A DNA stretch of 64,000 nucleotides from Nematopogon swammerdamellus (lineage: Eukaryota > Arthropoda > Insecta > Lepidoptera > Adelidae), in assembly GCA_946902875.1 (NCBI GenBank), contig OX336339.1:22289349-22353348 (forward strand). Direction: 5' to 3'. Shown here one piece after another: positions 1-15,000 of this stretch. Position 1 is the stretch's first letter. Each line of letters opens with the position of its first letter. Both the position numbers and the translations under genes were made by a program. Below the pieces are notes generated by a model. The model was not told the DNA's origin and made no database searches. It saw only the letters and a list, made by a program, of their open reading frames with translations.

Positions 1-37
1 AAGACCAGGATGAAGAGACTTGGAGCCTCATCGCTAG
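1..37 (+). CDS. Rsf1: Rsf1 exon fragment at the window edge (end of the WHIM/WSD-type region)
   Basis: Only the 3' end of this exon is in the window. Frame 3 reads [11 protein letters not shown] and ends in a split Arg codon before GTCTAT. The next exon (2033-2153) completes the Arg and continues [14 protein letters not shown]. Together they resemble the RSF1/WSTF pattern of acidic residues, a Trp, and 'RDR..L' followed by a helix, which ends the conserved N-terminal half of RSF1. This small match is what shows that the gene begins upstream of the window rather than at the large exon at 2544. Confidence 0.7.
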
Positions 38-3000
38 GTCTATATGCCATTATAGCGTTCTCTTGTGCACTAATAACTTATATTGTGTGTTTGGTAAAGT
101 TTGTCAGTTGATATCAACTTCTTCTTTGTCGTTTCCACGAGGGTCGTGATGCCATGCAGAACTTTTTAGAACAACATTCTCCAGGTCGACCAAGTTGTAC
201 CCTGATATATATATATACAGGATGTCCAAGGCTGGCTCAGGAATATTGAAGGATCATGATATGTATCGTGTGTATAGTGCAGTGATGAAATAATTTTCTT
301 TTTATCTGAATTATTTCCAATTTTACCATTTTCTAACAATGCATACGACAGTGTGAGCGCGCTCTATGCTCGAGCGCGGCCACGCAGGGCTAGGCGCGGG
401 GCGTGGAGCGGATCGGACGAGGGAGAAATGTAGATTTCGTAAGTAGTACACTGCAAGTAGGCATGTAGGTGTAGATATATAGAGAGAAATACTTTATTGC
501 TCCAAAAAAAAAACACATTTTACAGAAACAAACGATAAGTAATTTACATGAGGGGCAAAGGCGGACTTATCCCTTAGAGGGATCTCTCACAGTCAACCTT
601 TGGATGTTGAGAGTCGTATGTTGTGAGATATAAGTAGGTAGTAGCAAAAACTTGAGTGTGGGTATGTAAAATATAATATGAGGAAAATAACTATGATAAA
701 CTATTTATGCACTACATATAAGTATGTACTATTTAATTAAACATGTAAATTACTATTTATAAATTAAATTCAATACATATGAATTACGGAACATATACTA
801 CATAATATACCTAAATATATACATGCATACTTTGTCCATTCAGAATTAAAGGATTTTTTAGCTATTGACTTCACACTAACTTGTATGTATATAGCCAGTA
901 AAAAGTAAAAGATTACCTACATAGGTACATCAAAGTTTTCTACGTGATCTCCTCACTTCACACGAAGAAACAAACAATTCACTAAACAATACTCACACTA
1001 CATTCCTAGGTACCTTACCTATCTACGACCAATCTTTTCCACAACAACATTTTAACCGGTGGTACCTATTGTTAAATGCAAGCGCAAATCTTTCACTAAT
1101 TCGGTTTAAATATGTACATCAACACGGTCGGCCGCCCTTGACACACTGACACACTGATGAATTCCTTTTTCTTTACACTTTTTCAAAATTAGATAAAAAT
1201 TTTTAATTTTTGATATTGAAATTGCATTAATTCTTCTCCCCCCGCAGGGTCAAAGAATGAAGTATTTAAATTTCGATCTGTTAATAACATTGTAATTGCA
1301 CGCGCGATGTCTGCTGCCAACGCCGCCGCCGCCTCCGCCGCGGCCACTTGCACCTTCGTGGTGCGGTGCAGATCGCTTAGAGCGCGCATAGATTTAGTAA
1401 AATGAAAACTTTGAAAATTCATATCTCGATGGTATAGGTAGGACCATTTTTCTTTTTTTGTAATGTGTTTATTAGATTATATACAATGGCTCATTTCGAT
1501 ATTCCTGACCGAACCTTGGACACCCTGTATATAATATATATAGCAGTTTGCATGGTGCATTTGGTTACATTATTGTGAGAGAGGGTAATCTGCTTCAACT
1601 CCTCTTGCCCAACTACAATAAGTTTCTCCTAGTTGTCTGACTCATGTCTGACCACAAGTCGGAAGTATTGGAGAAGTCGCTGCACGCAGATGGTGTACGG
1701 GCGAGTCTGGATGTTAAACTCTGACAGGGTTGACACATTTGTACCGCACTGTCCATGGAATACCCAGAATGTTGCGCCAGCGATCACATCTCAAAGGTGT
1801 CAATCCTTGACTTGGTACATGTCTTCAGTGTCTACTCTTCAGAGGCATATACAATTTCATGCTAAAACATTTTTTACATATATACTGATCTCCCACTGAT
1901 TCCCGTTTCCCTTTGTATCGCGAATGTGTATTGATTCCGCTGTGTATTATGATTGCTGCAGTACTGTGAAGGAAGTGAAGTAGTGTTTTCCTTCAATAGA
2001 GTGACTTGATGTGGTGTTTTTGTTGGGAACAGAGATCGCGAGGGGCTCGTCAAGGTGATAAATCAGTTGAAAAGTGGAGAGGAGACTAGCACTGTCGATG
2101 AATCTTTATTGAATGAAGATTCAAATAGTTTGGAAACTTCACTAAGTGCCGAGGTATTCATTTTATTTATTAAAACTTCTTTTTATTATTTAATACTTCC
2201 TGTATTCCATTTATACAGTGGTTCCAGTCCAGTCCAGGATTACCTCTACAATCTACAGGACAAGACTGCGAAGTACAACTGCACAATATATACAGTGCCT
2301 CATATGTTGTTATTACTAAGTAGATATTAGAAGCGAATGTCTAATGAATGATAAATTAGAGAACCTGGGAAAATAATTGTTCTGTTTACACATTCTACTC
2401 GGGGGTACTTACTTGCTAAGTGGTACTCTACTCATGAAAACATAATTGGGAACCACTGGATTATTGCATTGAAGGATTATGAAGGAAATTATAGAATGAT
2501 TGATTAAATTAGTTTTTTTTAAGTTTAGAATTTTTTTTTGCAGAAGACGAAAGCAGAAGATAATGAGGATAGCAATGAAGAATTCTTGAGCCCCGAGTCG
2601 GAATCCGAGCACGAGAGTGATTCTAACGTGGAACATAAACATGAAAAAGAAGAAAACTCTACTACCTCAACCAATAATGAAAGCAAAACTAAAGAGGATT
2701 TAGACTTGAAAGAATCTAGTAACAATAAACCTATTTCTACAGATAATGATAATGACAATTTGAGTAAACCTGAAACTGAGACCGAACCATTAGATAAGGC
2801 GAGTGACCCAGAGCAGAAACCGAAGGAGGCACAGGTCTCCACTCTTGACGAGAAACCTGAAACCAATGACTGCACAAAAGATGCTGAAGAAGAAACTGTG
2901 AAAGAATCGGAAAATGCTAGTGAGAACAACCCCGACGATACGGTCGGTCCCGCCATTGAGGAGCCAGTCATGGTGATTACGGGGGAGGGAAACGGGGCCG

Positions 3001-6000
3001 ATTGTGAGAGTATAGACTGCGGAACTTGGGATGAAATTTCAGAACCGGTCATGTATTTTTGGGGTGAGGGTTGGGGCTCCGCTTGTGACACGGGGAATCC
3101 GGGCGAGACTGCCACACAGATAAACTGTGAAGGCAAACTCAACAATGCCGACCCACCTGACAACAATGAAGTGGGAGTTGTGGACAAGAATTCAACAGAT
3201 AACGCTGTTGCAGCAAATAATGGGGCGGTGTCTAGCGATGTAGATAGCAATACTAGTAGCAGTAAAAAACAAATGAGTACCTTAGAAAATTGCATTGATA
3301 AACTTAAGCATGACCATGCACTGGCGCCGCAATCTGTTGCAAAGAGATTGTTACAGGAAAATTGTCAAGTCAGTGAGCAGAAGCAAGTTGAATCTACACC
3401 GAAGAAACCTTGCATTTGGAATGTTGAAAGTATTGTAAAAAAATCAGAAAGCAGCGATGACGAATGTTCTGAAAAGAAAATTAAAGAAACTAAAAGTACA
3501 AACGAAGCTAATTGCACGTCTGAGGAGAATGGCTGCAATGTCGAAGAGAAACCAGTCAAACCAGTGATTAATTCAGCTTCAAATTCCAGCATAGACAATT
3601 GTTCTGAGAAACAGCTTGCGAGTAACGGTGATGAAAATAGTGAAGGTAAAACAAAAGACGAAACCAGTATTAACTCGTCAGCGGACAATGGCAAGCCCAA
3701 CTCTGAGCAATCCGATAAGAAGAACATAGTTGAAAAAAGAAAAAGTAGTCTCTCTTCCGAAGACGACAAAAGGAACAAAATCTCCGAAAGTGAAGAAAAC
3801 AGTTCAACATCAAACAAGAAGCAATCCGGGAAGCACAAAGCTAAGCCGAGAAGTAAGGGAAACGCTAAGACGGTCTGCAAACCAGATGTCGAAAGTTTAC
3901 CTTCCAAAAAATTAAGACTAGATAGTTCTACAGATGACTGTGATAAGGACGCTCCGGAAAAATCCACAGCTGAGGACGGACCAAATAGTAAAGTGGAAAA
4001 GGATGGAGCGTCGTCGGAGAAGGAATCTCATTCCGTTAGCCGAAAAAATAGTATCCCCAACAGCAGTACCGAGGATCTTGCTGTGAACCGACTGGACGAC
4101 TCGGGTATCGTACCAAAGAAATGTCGAGTGGAGAATGTTAGCAATGATGTTGAAAAAGATGACAACGATGGGGAAGCCTCGGGAAAGGAGGAAGTAGAAA
4201 AAATTAAGGAGCAAACTCCTCAAAGGGAAACTAAAAAGGTAAGGAGGGGGAAGTACAGGCGACGGCTATTGAAAAAACCTGTAGCGAAACCGACGGAGGC
4301 ACCGGCTGAGACACCGGCTGACTCCGATAGTGATAAGAATCTGGACGAGATTGCCAACAAACACAAGGAGGAGACGAGTAGTGGTGCTGCCGGAGCGAGT
4401 GTCAAGACCGCTCCCCTCAAGCGGGGACTTCAGCCTGAGAAACGGAAAAGAACTAGAAATAAGGTGGAGTCTGTTTCTGAGGAAGAAAATGAGGAATCAG
4501 TTATGGGAAAGCGGTTAAAAATGAAACCGAGGAAGATTTTGCTGTCATCCAGGTAATTATTTTTTTGTTTGATTTATGCTACCGTCAAATGGTCATCGGC
4601 TTCTGATGGCAATGGAGTTCCACTGTATTGTTCTTACTGATGCCACAACTGATACGTAAAATATTTTGTGTTATAGGAAGAAGGTTGAAGCAAAACTAAA
4701 TAACTTGAAGGACTCCAGCGAGGAATCGGAAGAAGCAGAAGTTACACCTAAAAAAGGTATAAAGACATTAATGTAATTTTATAATTTTCAGTGTGCAAAT
4801 TTTTATTGCACCTAATTAACACTCACAATACATTTTATTTTTTACATTTTAGTGAATATTAATACATTATTCTTCTTTTTACATGTTACAGGAAAGGCTA
4901 AAAGAAACAGTAGCCCCAAGAAGGAATCAAAAGAAAAATCTGTCAAAAAAGTTAAGAAGAAGCCAGCAGCTGATGGTAATATTTAAAAAATAAAACCTAT
5001 TTATATCCAAGTATATTTTTATAATTTTGTAAAAACAGTTTTTGAGTCCTTTGAAGTGTTTTAGTCTTGTGCAAAAGACAGATGGTGTGTCACACTGTTC
5101 GCTGATTTTCGAAAATTTCTGGGCGAGATATGTGCACTAATGAAAAAAAAAATTAAATTTGTGCCGCAATCACGACACCCCAGAGGTGATGGCGCGACAC
5201 CCTAGGGCGTCATGCATGACACGCATGATCAAAACCTCTAGTTTGTAAACATGTTTCATACAGTTTAAAAGATGTCAACATGCAATTTAGGGAAGGGTAA
5301 GAAGTCACGGACGCGGGCTGCACCGGAGGCGGAGGAGGACATCTCACCGGTGCGGCAGTCGCGTCGCATCGCTCAGCTCAAGATACGCGAGGAGGCAGAG
5401 CGCAGGCAGATGGAGGAGGTGGCCCTCCGCGAGCTCAAGATGAAGCATAAGAAGAAAGTAAGACTTCTATCAAATCTCAATAACAGTCTACATTTTACAG
5501 GAAATTTACATACAAGTTACAGGAATATTTTGACAGGTAGGCAAATGGAAAGAGTCTGACTACTGTTTTCCCACTAACGAATTTTGACACTTAGATACAC
5601 CTTGCATCTTTAGATTTTTAACATGACCTAACATTTCTTTGTAATAATCTTATACTAATTATTGTTGACTTCATATTTTAGTATCAAAATTGACGATGGT
5701 ACTATACACCAGATGTACATAGTAATGTAAATAGGCAGAGTGGTCAGATTCGTAAGTCTTCACTGTTATGTTGTAACTTGTAAATATGTGTAATGTTCTT
5801 GTGAGCGGTAGTATTGGTTAATTATTTTTAAGTACCGTGTGGGGCCGGTACTTTGAAAGAATAGCCCCACTGCATCTCTCTCCGTGTATGTCGTAAAAGG
5901 CGACTAAGGGATATGACTCCCTTCTTATAGTACCACCGCACTGAATGAAAGGTCGGTCGAAATATATATGTAAATATTTCGTGTTTTCCGTCCAGTTCAG

Positions 6001-9000
6001 TGTAGCCGGCACGACCGAAGGGAAGCACTGACGTGGCACCAAGTTCACCCGGTGTTATGGGCTGACATCACGGATGTTGTAGGTGATGTAGGCAACCGTG
6101 TCAGTTTACATAAAAAAAAAAGTAACTATCATACTTATAAGGTAAGTACTAACAAAACATTGGCTTGCAAAGTTTGCCAGATCTTCTTCGCATTGAATTA
6201 GAACTGGTGGAATTTTCGACGTATCCAAGCATAGGTTACCTACCCATGGACGAAATTATACAATAAAAAACAAAAGTGCTGCCAGCAAAGGTCGGCGGTT
6301 ACCCTGGCTTGGTGTTGTGGACTTGATGGAGGAAATGGGCCGGTTGGGGGCCAAGGACCAACCAAGAGGGACTAGTTAGCGGGCAAACAGCCTGTCGTAC
6401 CAACATCGACAACGACGAGGCAATAGTGTTGAAATGATTTGTACTGTCATCTCATTGCCTGGTATGGTAAATCATCTTCCACATCACTGTGTCTGTTGGT
6501 GCCTTGCCTTGGTGTTTTGTCTTGTTTGGTATGTTGTTTAATTGTATTTAAATTACATGGACACTGTTGAAAATGTACTATCTATATCTGTTGTTCACGA
6601 AGACAACATACATGACGGCCAGTATTGTCATAAATTTTATAAATATAGGTATGTTATACATTTTATTAATGTAGAACAGAGATGATAGAACATCTACTTT
6701 TTGTATTAGACTGTAACTGTCATACGAAGGTTCATGTGATTATGAAATAATGAAAAAATGTACGCACATGCGTAGAGTGCGGAGGACGGTGAGGAGGAAT
6801 GGAAGGCGAGCGGAGGAGAGGCGAGCTCCGCGTCGGAGCAAGCGGCGCGCGGGCGCACGCGCCGCAGCGACAAGTGGCCTCCCAGCGACTCCAGCGCACC
6901 AGCCTCCGACACCGACACCGACGAGCGGCTCTTCGAGAGGGAATACGAGGAGCCCGACTGTACGTACATATACACTCGCATTGCGTACACATTTTGAACT
7001 ATGTAACACCTCTAGACTAAAAGTGCCGACAGTGAGGGTTCCCTTTTAGACTGAATCTGTATACACCCTTCTTAGACTAAATCTATGTACACCTTTTTTA
7101 GGTTTCTGTACCCATACGGATGCCTATTACTAAGCCTACGCCTTTGAACCGTAATAGTTAGCCGGTTGAAATTTTCACAGAATATAATATGTTATTATGA
7201 CTACGGAACCCTAAAAATGATTTTATTGTTAAATGCTCTTTTCAGTGGTGTTCAAGTCGGATCACGAATTCTCCCCAGAGTCGGATTTAGAAGATGATGA
7301 TGCAGGAGCACCTCTTAAGCGTGCTCGCACATTAAAACAAGGTATTTTGTTATAATTTTTTCATTATTATTATTAGGTTTCAGACCCTCATCCTAGACTG
7401 ATATGTCTAAATCAAGCTCATGGTTCACTGATATTGTTTTAAAAGTGTTTTTTATGAAGTTTTTTTTACTTGCCATTTTTTAGCATAGCTTAGCTGAGTG
7501 TCCAACCGGTTTTTACATTTATTTACATTGTATGCATGGGTAATGCCCTCTGGAAGTTTGTTTGAATCCTCAACAGATCTGTTATTTATTTTTGTTTGTT
7601 TACTCCAGACAGATCGATACCACCTTGAGTGGTTGTAAACATACCTTTTGGAGGTGGAATGATGTGTGTTAATAGTGGTGCCCTTTCCTTTCACATTATC
7701 ATCAACCTAACTCCACTTATCACCAAATGTTCATGGAACCCATTTGTCAATTACAATTCCGTCAAAGGGTTGCCACATGTTACACACACTTGCTTTAAAA
7801 AATATCTGCCGAGTGTCATATTGAGCTGATCTCCAGCTGGGATTATACTATGTGGTATACAGCGTGGTTTCGCGAGGAATGGTGTTATTGGCTGTGTCTG
7901 ATCTTCCGTTGAAGTATTGGGCACAGACACCCGCGCCGGCTGTCAATAAAAAAAACACTACGGAGTTGCAGTGAAGAAGTTTCCGTTTCTTTATTGATGC
8001 AAGTAATGCGCTAGGACAAGAGCACTCCATGGCTTCATCAAACACGTCCGGGCCGTGGGCAAGTAGGAGCATGCAAACCGATTCTGTATTCCCAGTACAC
8101 AAGCAATTTCCTTTACCAGTTTTTTAGGTTAAGGATAGGATAAATACTGACTGGTGACATGCGGGATTTGTCAACAAAGATCTTTGTAAATATTTTGCGT
8201 GTTTGAGTGTCTATTTGTCGTTTAGCTGAATTGGTGTGTGGTTGCTTGCGTACAGAGGCGGAAGGGTTCTGCGTGCGGTGCGGGCGCGGAGACCAGCCCG
8301 AGTGGATCCTGCTGTGCGACGACTGCGACGCCGGCTACCACGCCTCCTGCCTCAAGCCGGTGCTGTTCCTCGTGCCGGACGGAGACTGGTTCTGCCCGCC
8401 CTGCCAGCATGTTAGTGTCATCTAACAGTGCTCAAGTTGTTATTCTAGAGGAACATTCCCTATTCTTTCTTTCATAGTTCCCATAGTACATTCCTTCCAT
8501 ACATTCCCTAGTTTTCCTTATTCCCAAGGTCATATCATCAGGTTGAGATCAATTATTATGCAAAGTATCATGATGAAATTTAAAGTATTTATTTAATAAT
8601 AGCTGTTTTATTGACGGTTTGGAGGTAACTTTGAAATTTTTTCCTATCAAGAAACTGCAACAGAATCATGTTTTGGCCACCTACAATACCTATCATTAGT
8701 ACTCACTTTACCATATATTTATTACAGAGCTGCAGTATTGTTGATATAACAGATAATCACGTAAAGCATTGATTTTATAGGGGGAGTCAGATGTACCGTC
8801 AGCGATGTTTTAAAGGTAACATGAAATTAGTCTTCAATTATGTCCTAAGATGGCGCCAGGAGTATCGAATTTGAATTAAATAATTATTATATTTTTAAAT
8901 CTGCTAATTATAGAACGATGCTAAGTGGGAACAGCATAGTTAAATTTAAAGATTATTTTATATTAAGTAGAAATTTCAAAATAGTGTATTTTAAGGTTTT

Positions 9001-12000
9001 CATAATTTTTCCAATAAATATTTTCATGTTTTGTCAGTCCGTGAGCTTGGCGGATAAAATGTATAATTTCGCCGCTTCTGCATCATAGATGTCAGACCAA
9101 AGTTAAGTTGTCCTATTTGTCTATAGATGGCATGCCTATTTCTTATTATATTTTTAGTTGCCAAATACCAAAATACCCACCAACCAAACCTGCGTGCAAT
9201 TCAAATACGCGCGTGCGGTTAGGATAAAGTGGAGATACCTTCTTTAAAATTATATTTTTTTACCTCACCACCTTTGAAAACGGAAACAAACACGATGGAT
9301 TAAATATAATAATAATAATAAAAATCGTTAGCCATTTATAAGAAAATCGACCTCAACGAAATAATTTGTATAACAGCTACCCTTATTTTTTTTAATTAAA
9401 AAAAACTAAAAAAGGTACCCCTAGATTGTCATTTCAAACTACTAAATACGAATTTTGAACGAAATCGGTTGAGCAGTTTAGGCACAAGGTCGCTGGACGG
9501 ACACACACACACACACACACACACATACATGTTTCTCAAAACCACTTTTTTGGGATCGTTGACAGATATATAGCCCAAATCTGTACTGTGTGGGGCCGGT
9601 ACTTTAAAAGAATAGCCCCACTGCATCTCTCCCCGTGTATGTCGTAAAAGGCGACTAAGGGATATGACCCCCTTCTTATATTACTAGGTGGTAGGGTTTA
9701 ACCCGCCCGGGTTGGTACCACCGCACTGAATGAAAGGTCGGTCCAAACGGCTATGTAAATAGTTTGTGTTTTCCGTCCAGTTCAGTGTAGTCGGCACGAC
9801 CGAAGGGAAGCACTGACGTGGCACCAAGTTCACCCGGTGTTATGGGCTGACATCACGGATGTTGTAGGTGATGTAGCCAACCGTGACAGTTTCAATAAAA
9901 AAAAAAAAAATCAGTCGCATTCTCAACTTCGACATTTTGGACGATCACAATACTTCCTTTCTCCTTACAGTCGCTCGAAAGTAAAAAGCCACCTCCATAG
10001 TTTTTAGCCGTTGCGGTAATTTATCGATCGACGCGCGACGTTCGCTTGTTTTGGAACACGCAAATGTTTGCGTGGAGCGTGCAGGCAAGCGATACGGGTT
10101 ACTGCGCGTGGAAAAAGGATGACACAATATCGATGCGATCTCTTGAGACGGTCGGTTCTGTATTCACGCGATACGCACACTACCATAATCGCGGTGTCTC
10201 GTTTTAGTAATAGTTGAAGTATGAACAAAATGTCTTTGAGTATGAAGTAGGGAGTCCAGGCACCGAATTAAAAAAAGTTGAGTCCAGGGCTATATTTTCC
10301 ATCTACGATGCTGCTGGTGGTGTTATACCAAAGAGATTAAAAGAGGGTGGGTTTAATGTATTTGTGATAAGCTTTACAGAATATATAAGTCAATGATATT
10401 TTATATAAAATTGTAAAATTGTAGATTTTACCGACGACGACACGACAACGAATAAAATAAAAAAATAGTAAATCTGATTTAAATGCAAAATTGATAATAA
10501 ACCATCGCTTCTCTTATATTCTCTATCTTTTTCGGGAGGAAGGAAGGGATTCCTTCCTCGCCCATCTCTCACTCACCTCTCTCCCGGTCTTCTCTCCTCG
10601 ATCCCGCCTTCCTCCCCTCCTTCCCCTCACCCTTCACGGACCCCCTCTTTGCCACCTTCCCTTTCGCCCATTCCCTCCCTCTCTCCCTACTTCCCTTCCT
10701 CCCCTCATGTCGCCCCTCCTTCCCATCACCCTCGCATTCCATTCCTCCCCTACTACCCCTCATCCTGTCCGCAACCCCCTCTTACCCCGCCCCTTCCCCC
10801 TTTCAACCTCTCACTCCCTCGATATCCATTCCTCCTCGTTCCCTCTACTACCTCCCTCCCCCACACCTACCCTCATTCACTAACCCTTCCTCCCTCCATA
10901 CCTCTCCTCCTCTTCTTCTTTTTTTTATGGAAACTGACATGGTTGGATACATCACCTACAACATCCGTGATGTCGGACATGTCGTGCCGGCTATACTGAA
11001 CTGGACGAAAAAAAACGAAAAAACTATTTACATCAAATCTCTTTGATTTACATAGCCGTTTCGACATACGTTTTATTCAGTGCGGTGGTACCAACCCTAG
11101 TAAGGTAAGAAGGGAAGGGTGCTACAGTTTTACGTGGAATCCGAACCACGGTCAGCCTCAAATGGTCGAGCGGTCACCCATCCAAGTGTTGACCGCGCCC
11201 AGGGTTGCCTGCACCACTGAGCTACCCAGGCTGACAAACGTACCTCCCACCCACTCCCCCTTCTTTTCTCTCCCCCTTCCTCTTCCTGACCATTATTCAT
11301 TATTTCTTACCAAAAGCAGTAACTATTGAGTAATCTGTGCCAAAAGACTAGGTAATAAATTTTCATATCCTTACCTAGAGAAATCATGGATTCCCCATAC
11401 AAAAACTTTCACCCCTATTTCACCCCTTATTTTTAGGTTTCCGTATCCCTGTACGGAAGCCTATTACTAAGCCTCCGCAGTCTGTCTGTCCGTCCGTCCG
11501 TTTGTCTATCCGAGGGCTGTATCTCTTGAACCGTAATAGGAAGCCCGTTGAAATTTTCACAGAATATGTGTTACTATAGCGGATATAACAACAAATAAGC
11601 GGAGCTAGGTACAACCCAAGTACAACCAAAGAGTTTGTAAATTCTGTGGACCGGAGTAAAACCGCAAACAGGAAATTACAATCTTACACGTTCAACGCCA
11701 CATGAAAAATCCAGTATTTCCGTTTGGGCCACGGGGCTCACCGCTCACCGGTGAGCCTTTCCTTACTGAACCATTCAGGGCATGGGGGTCACCGGTGAGC
11801 CGCGTGAGAGGGCCTACGTAAACGCTTCCTACAAGCCACAGAGCGCAGCTACAAAGCCAATATGGAAGTGAGCCGCATGGCCTTGTAGTCGAAGCGGACG
11901 GCGTGGTTTTCAAATCCAATAGAAACTTGTAGTTTTTTATTAAGTTAATTGTAACGATGCTAGGGCTGCTCTTAACGATAAGGTAGAAAATAATATTTGT

Positions 12001-15000
12001 ATTAATAGAATTAATAAAACCAGAAAATAATAAGAAAATATTCGTCAAAATAAAAATGAACATAAAATTTTCTTCATTGCCAAATAAGAAGACATTATTT
12101 ATTACGAAAATAATTTATGAAATTGAACAAAACAAAATATTTATGAAATTGAACAATCACAACATTATGACACTTCATTATTTAAAATAATCAATCATCT
12201 TAACCCCAAAGGGTTTAACCATAAACAATAAAGAATTATCCGTGAGTCATGTTAAAACAAGGCAAACAAAGGAATGGTTTAGTTGGGCTGCTTTGGCAAT
12301 AAGTGGATACTTTTTTCGACTTGGTTTTAGCCTGTTTGCTACCCATTATTGGTACGTTCTTTGCATAACATTGGTGACATGTTCTTCTCACTTTTCTGGC
12401 CAATCCCTCTTTCCTTTCCAGAGTGTGTTTCATTCTCTTCCGTCTTTCTATATGCATTTCATAGTCGCTATCCTCACTCTCCGACAAAAGAATTCGACAG
12501 CATCTTCTTTTCGTTGGTTGAACTACGTCTTCATAGAATCTATTCCGAAACTACGGTTCAGAAGATCTATCTCGATGTTTTCTAACTGCGTTAGCGCTTC
12601 TTGTGTTAACTCGAAATCTTCAAAATAATCATTTTTGGCGAGAAAAGCGTAAAACATCCTCAATTGTCGACGCAGCCGGACCGGGATTGATCGCTGCGTC
12701 CGCGGCGCGCGCGCAACGGGTGGGCCGCGGCGTGACCGCGCGGCCCCAGCCAACAGAAAAATACAAATCCTTCATAGGAGGCCACACGATCCACCCGTGA
12801 GCCTTCTGCTATATCTCGAAAATTAGACGGTAAAAGTCGCAAATTTTTATTTTCCTTACAAATTACCGCATTTTATAAACTTTGTGATGAAAATCTCAAG
12901 TTGATGAAAATTACGGATATAATGAGTTTGGCTTGGCCCGAACCGAAAAGTACGCTAGGCCCACCGGTGGGTCGTATGGCGTTCAACGTGTTAATTGTGG
13001 GCTGATTTTGAAAATTCTTTTTTTGTTTGGTAGGTCATACTTCAGAGGTGCTCCCATTGAAATTTTATTGAAATTGATTGAGCGGTTTATGAAAAAGCAA
13101 CAAAATACTATTGGTGTGTGGTTACCTTCAGCAAAACTTTTGTGATGTGGGCTTTTTCAGCAATTTGCAGTTTGACACATGGCGAATAATTCTGTACCAC
13201 TTCAACCGATTTCGATTATTCGATTTCGATTATTGTTTTTTATGTAATATTGTTTTAAAAATATAAAACCGACTTAAAAAAAATAAACTAGAACTAAAAA
13301 GTATTAAATAGGTAGAATAGGTACCTAATATTTTGAAATTTTCTCTGTCATTGTATTGAAATACATGAATCGATATTGTCATTCATATTCGGACCCTTGT
13401 TTCATGAATATTCTAAATTTGAAATCTTTTCCGACCGGCCAGATGCGTTTAATATATTATAATACGAGTACGAGTACCATCGAGCTGGTCTGATGATGGA
13501 GACGGAAGGTGGCCATAGGAACTCCTAAACTACACATGATAAACCCATCGTGTTTGGGCTCGTTGAATTTGTCATCACGAGCAATTTACTTTAGACCTAG
13601 GAGATTCTCAATTCGACGGTATGTTTTCTTTTTTTGGATGTTTGTTACGCGATTACTCCGTCAATTATTGTGGGCCGATTTTGAAAATTCTTTTTTTTTG
13701 TTTGAAAGGGGATAACCATGACGTGGTTCCATTTTAATTTGGTCGAGATCAGATTGGAAAGCGAGGCGGAATCGCGAGGCCGAAGGTCGAGCGATTCCGC
13801 CGAGTACATTAATAGCAAAAAATTCCAAAAAAAACTGTGAAATAAAAAACTATTTAAAAAAATATATAAAAACCGCCTTCAAAAATGTATGAAATAAAAA
13901 AAATCGAACCCTAGAGTTGAAGGCGGTGCTAAAGCAAGCAAAAATGATACATGAAAGAAAACATGCGTGGATGATATCCTTTGTGATTTGTGTAGCCTTC
14001 TTTAGCACCGCCTTCAACTCTAGGGTTCGATTTTTTTAATTTCATAAATTTTTTAAGGCAGTTTTCATATTTTTTTTTTTACATACAATGCTGACATTAT
14101 TAGAATGAAGAGTGACGAGTATTTGTTTAACTGTTCAACTAAATAAATACGTTCTATCCACAGAGCACGGAATACCGCGCGCGCGCGCGCGGGGGTATTC
14201 CGTGCTCTGTGTGGATCTATCTATTAAAAGCGCACAAACAGGAAATTACAATCATAATAATATTTTGTTCCGTATACCAAATAATTTTCAAAACTTTTTT
14301 TATTTTATTTAATTTGATAAGAAGTGTTAGTTTAATTGTAAATTGTCATAATTTTATTATTCAAATATAATTAAAAATTTTGGAATTTACATAAATAATG
14401 TTCTTTATAAATATAAATGAAAGCGCCATCTTTTGTCTAGTAGCAGTAATTCTACAGCCTAGTGACAATTAAAGGTACCTAGATACATGTTGTATTTCAA
14501 CTAGATAGCGCCCTTAGTATAGAAGTATTAACAAACATTAACGCCACCTGTTTGTTTTACGACAACATCAAGAAAAATTATTAACGCCCTCTGTTGGTTT
14601 TACGATTTACAACGTTACCAAATTTGTTATATGGAGTGGTCTATCTGTCCCGACAGGGTTATAAAATCAATGACGTAAAGCAATTTGAGGTAGTATAGAC
14701 TATTAAGTGTTTAACGCGAGCGGAGCCACGGGCACAGCGCGTCTCGTCTTGTCATGCTCAACCAGCTGAATGCACAATATTGTTTCAGGAGCGTCTCATA
14801 AAATCATTGGAGGTGGAGCTAGTGAAGTACGACGAGCTGGCCAAGGTTGCGGAACGTGAGATGAACAAGCGCAAGTCCCTGGAGCTCGCCGCACAGAAGG
14901 AGGCCGAAGAGAATAAAGCAAAGAAATCTGGTGAGATGGGAGAACATTATTTTTCATGTACTACAGCGTTGTGTTATTTTCAGTTGATTTTCATATATAA

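Noticed and set aside
1633..1899. Possible Rsf1 upstream exon
   Set aside because: A short frame ([20 protein letters not shown]) looks protein-like, but it stops after 26 codons, has no splice-site context, and the exon 1-37 to 2033 junction already fits in phase.
2525..3295. 256-residue antisense ORF over the Rsf1 acidic exon (and 3365-3967, 3918-4223, 4220-4420)
   Set aside because: Ser/Leu-rich composition is the mirror image of the Glu/Ser/Lys codons on the + strand. There are no motifs, and the + frame continues through splice-consistent exons.
10491..10999. Pro/Ser-rich coding exon
   Set aside because: Frames of 116-130 codons arise from the polypyrimidine tract; no splice context and no place in the Rsf1 phase chain.
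13782..14029. CRISPR-like array from repeated gc-rich blocks
   Set aside because: Eukaryotic DNA with inverted, not direct, repeats and no regular spacers; it is a foldback element.
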